Shown in pieces: positions 15,304 through 15,468 of a stretch of DNA of 15,468 bases. The notes beneath the pieces were generated by a model. It was not told where the DNA came from. It saw only the letters and a program-made list of their open reading frames with translations, and searched no databases. Origin of the DNA: Bacteroidales bacterium UBA5281 (GTDB lineage: Bacteria > Bacteroidota > Bacteroidia > Bacteroidales > Lentimicrobiaceae); assembly GCA_002410555.1 (NCBI GenBank), contig DHSR01000033.1, positions 215,916-231,383 on the forward strand. The letters are read 5' to 3'. Made by a program: the position numbers and the translations under genes. The stretch's first letter is position 1. Each line of letters begins with the position of its first letter.

Positions 15304-15311
15304 CAAAGGTA
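15304..15311 (-). promoter_or_regulatory. Promoter -7 box for the membrane transferase gene
   Basis: Read on the minus strand, TACCTTTG matches TAnnTTTG exactly and sits 19 bases before the ATG, a spacing often seen in Bacteroidota where leaders are short. No clear TTG appears at -33, which falls at the edge of the tandem array. Confidence 0.55.
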
Positions 15312-15334
15312 ATGAATTGCTGTTGTGTTGAGGT

Positions 15335-15403
15335 GATTGGTGATTGGTGATTGAGGATTTGTTGATTTGTTGATTTGTTGAGGTGTTGAGGTGTTGATTT
15401 GTA
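15335..15403. repeat. Tandem array of three 7-mers then six 8-mers
   Basis: Three 7-base units (gattggt, gattggt, gattgag; 15335-15355) run without a break into six 8-base units (gatttgtt three times, gaggtgtt twice, gatttgta; 15356-15403). The units are nearly identical and all start with GA. The array at 11-70 is built the same way but with the 8-mers first. It lies directly upstream of the transferase promoter. Function unknown. Confidence 0.85.
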
Positions 15404-15418
15404 GAGCCTTTGAAACAT

Positions 15419-15468
15419 AATTCGCGTTAATTTGCGTTTACCCCGTTTTTTCGGGGTAATTCGCGGTT
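15419..15468. repeat. AATTYGCG repeat with embedded hairpin
   Basis: Three related motifs, aattcgcgtt (15419-15428), aatttgcgtt (15429-15438) and aattcgcggtt (15459-15468), surround a perfect 8-bp hairpin ttaccccg/cggggtaa (15438-15445 with 15452-15459) whose loop is six T. The window ends inside it. It resembles dispersed intergenic repeats in environmental Bacteroidota that I recall but could not check. The stem could also act as a terminator for a gene beyond the window. Confidence 0.6.

Noticed and set aside
1..15468. CRISPR array, prophage, insertion sequence or defence island
   Set aside because: No spaced repeats of CRISPR size, no transposase, integrase, nuclease-toxin or phage structural gene could be recognised.

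Overview
The window looks like chromosomal DNA from a member of the Bacteroidota, probably an environmental Bacteroidia lineage. Supporting signs are several matches to the phylum's TAnnTTTG -7 promoter element, gene starts without clear Shine-Dalgarno sequences, signal peptides ending in xAQ, a GH92 glycosidase, a PorT-like outer-membrane barrel, a four-helix-bundle (S23/IVS-type) protein, and a short SerA with lysine in place of the catalytic histidine. I see no rRNA, tRNA, CRISPR array, insertion sequence or phage gene. The genus cannot be fixed from the sequence alone.

Layout. A GAT-phased short tandem array (11-70) and about 380 bases of non-coding DNA lead into a + strand pair, cutC and a secreted endonuclease/exonuclease/phosphatase-fold enzyme (451-2095), only 4 bases apart. 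A 393-base gap follows, with an orphan promoter-like site next to a perfect hairpin. A small outer-membrane barrel gene (minus strand, 2489-3214) then diverges from a secreted GH92 alpha-mannosidase (3361-6327), which is followed 4 bases later by a class II aldolase-fold protein (6332-6946). The middle is a serine-linked block: serA (7162-8085) with a strong terminator, a four-helix-bundle gene (8194-8604), then a DUF1015 gene (8769-10016) with a small winged-helix gene (10024-10200), ended by a second terminator. The right third is on the minus strand: a 944-residue hybrid sensor histidine kinase (10265-13099) and an LtaS/MdoB-like membrane sulfatase-fold transferase (13413-15284). The window closes with a second 7/8-bp tandem array and a hairpin-bearing repeat.

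How the genes may work together. CutC, the phosphatase-fold enzyme and GH92 fit secreted or periplasmic glycan breakdown, plausibly of mannose-containing N-glycans. No SusC/SusD pair is present, so this is at most an accessory glycan locus. serA and DUF1015 belong together in serine metabolism, but here a four-helix-bundle gene with its own flanks sits between them, and no serC is visible. The kinase and the membrane transferase are probably independent units.

I find no convincing entirely new multi-gene system. The best leads are the class II aldolase whose metal-binding HxH has become HxQ, the interrupted serA-DUF1015 pair with a leader hairpin, the orphan promoter plus hairpin at 2362-2411, and the matching 7/8-bp arrays at both window ends.
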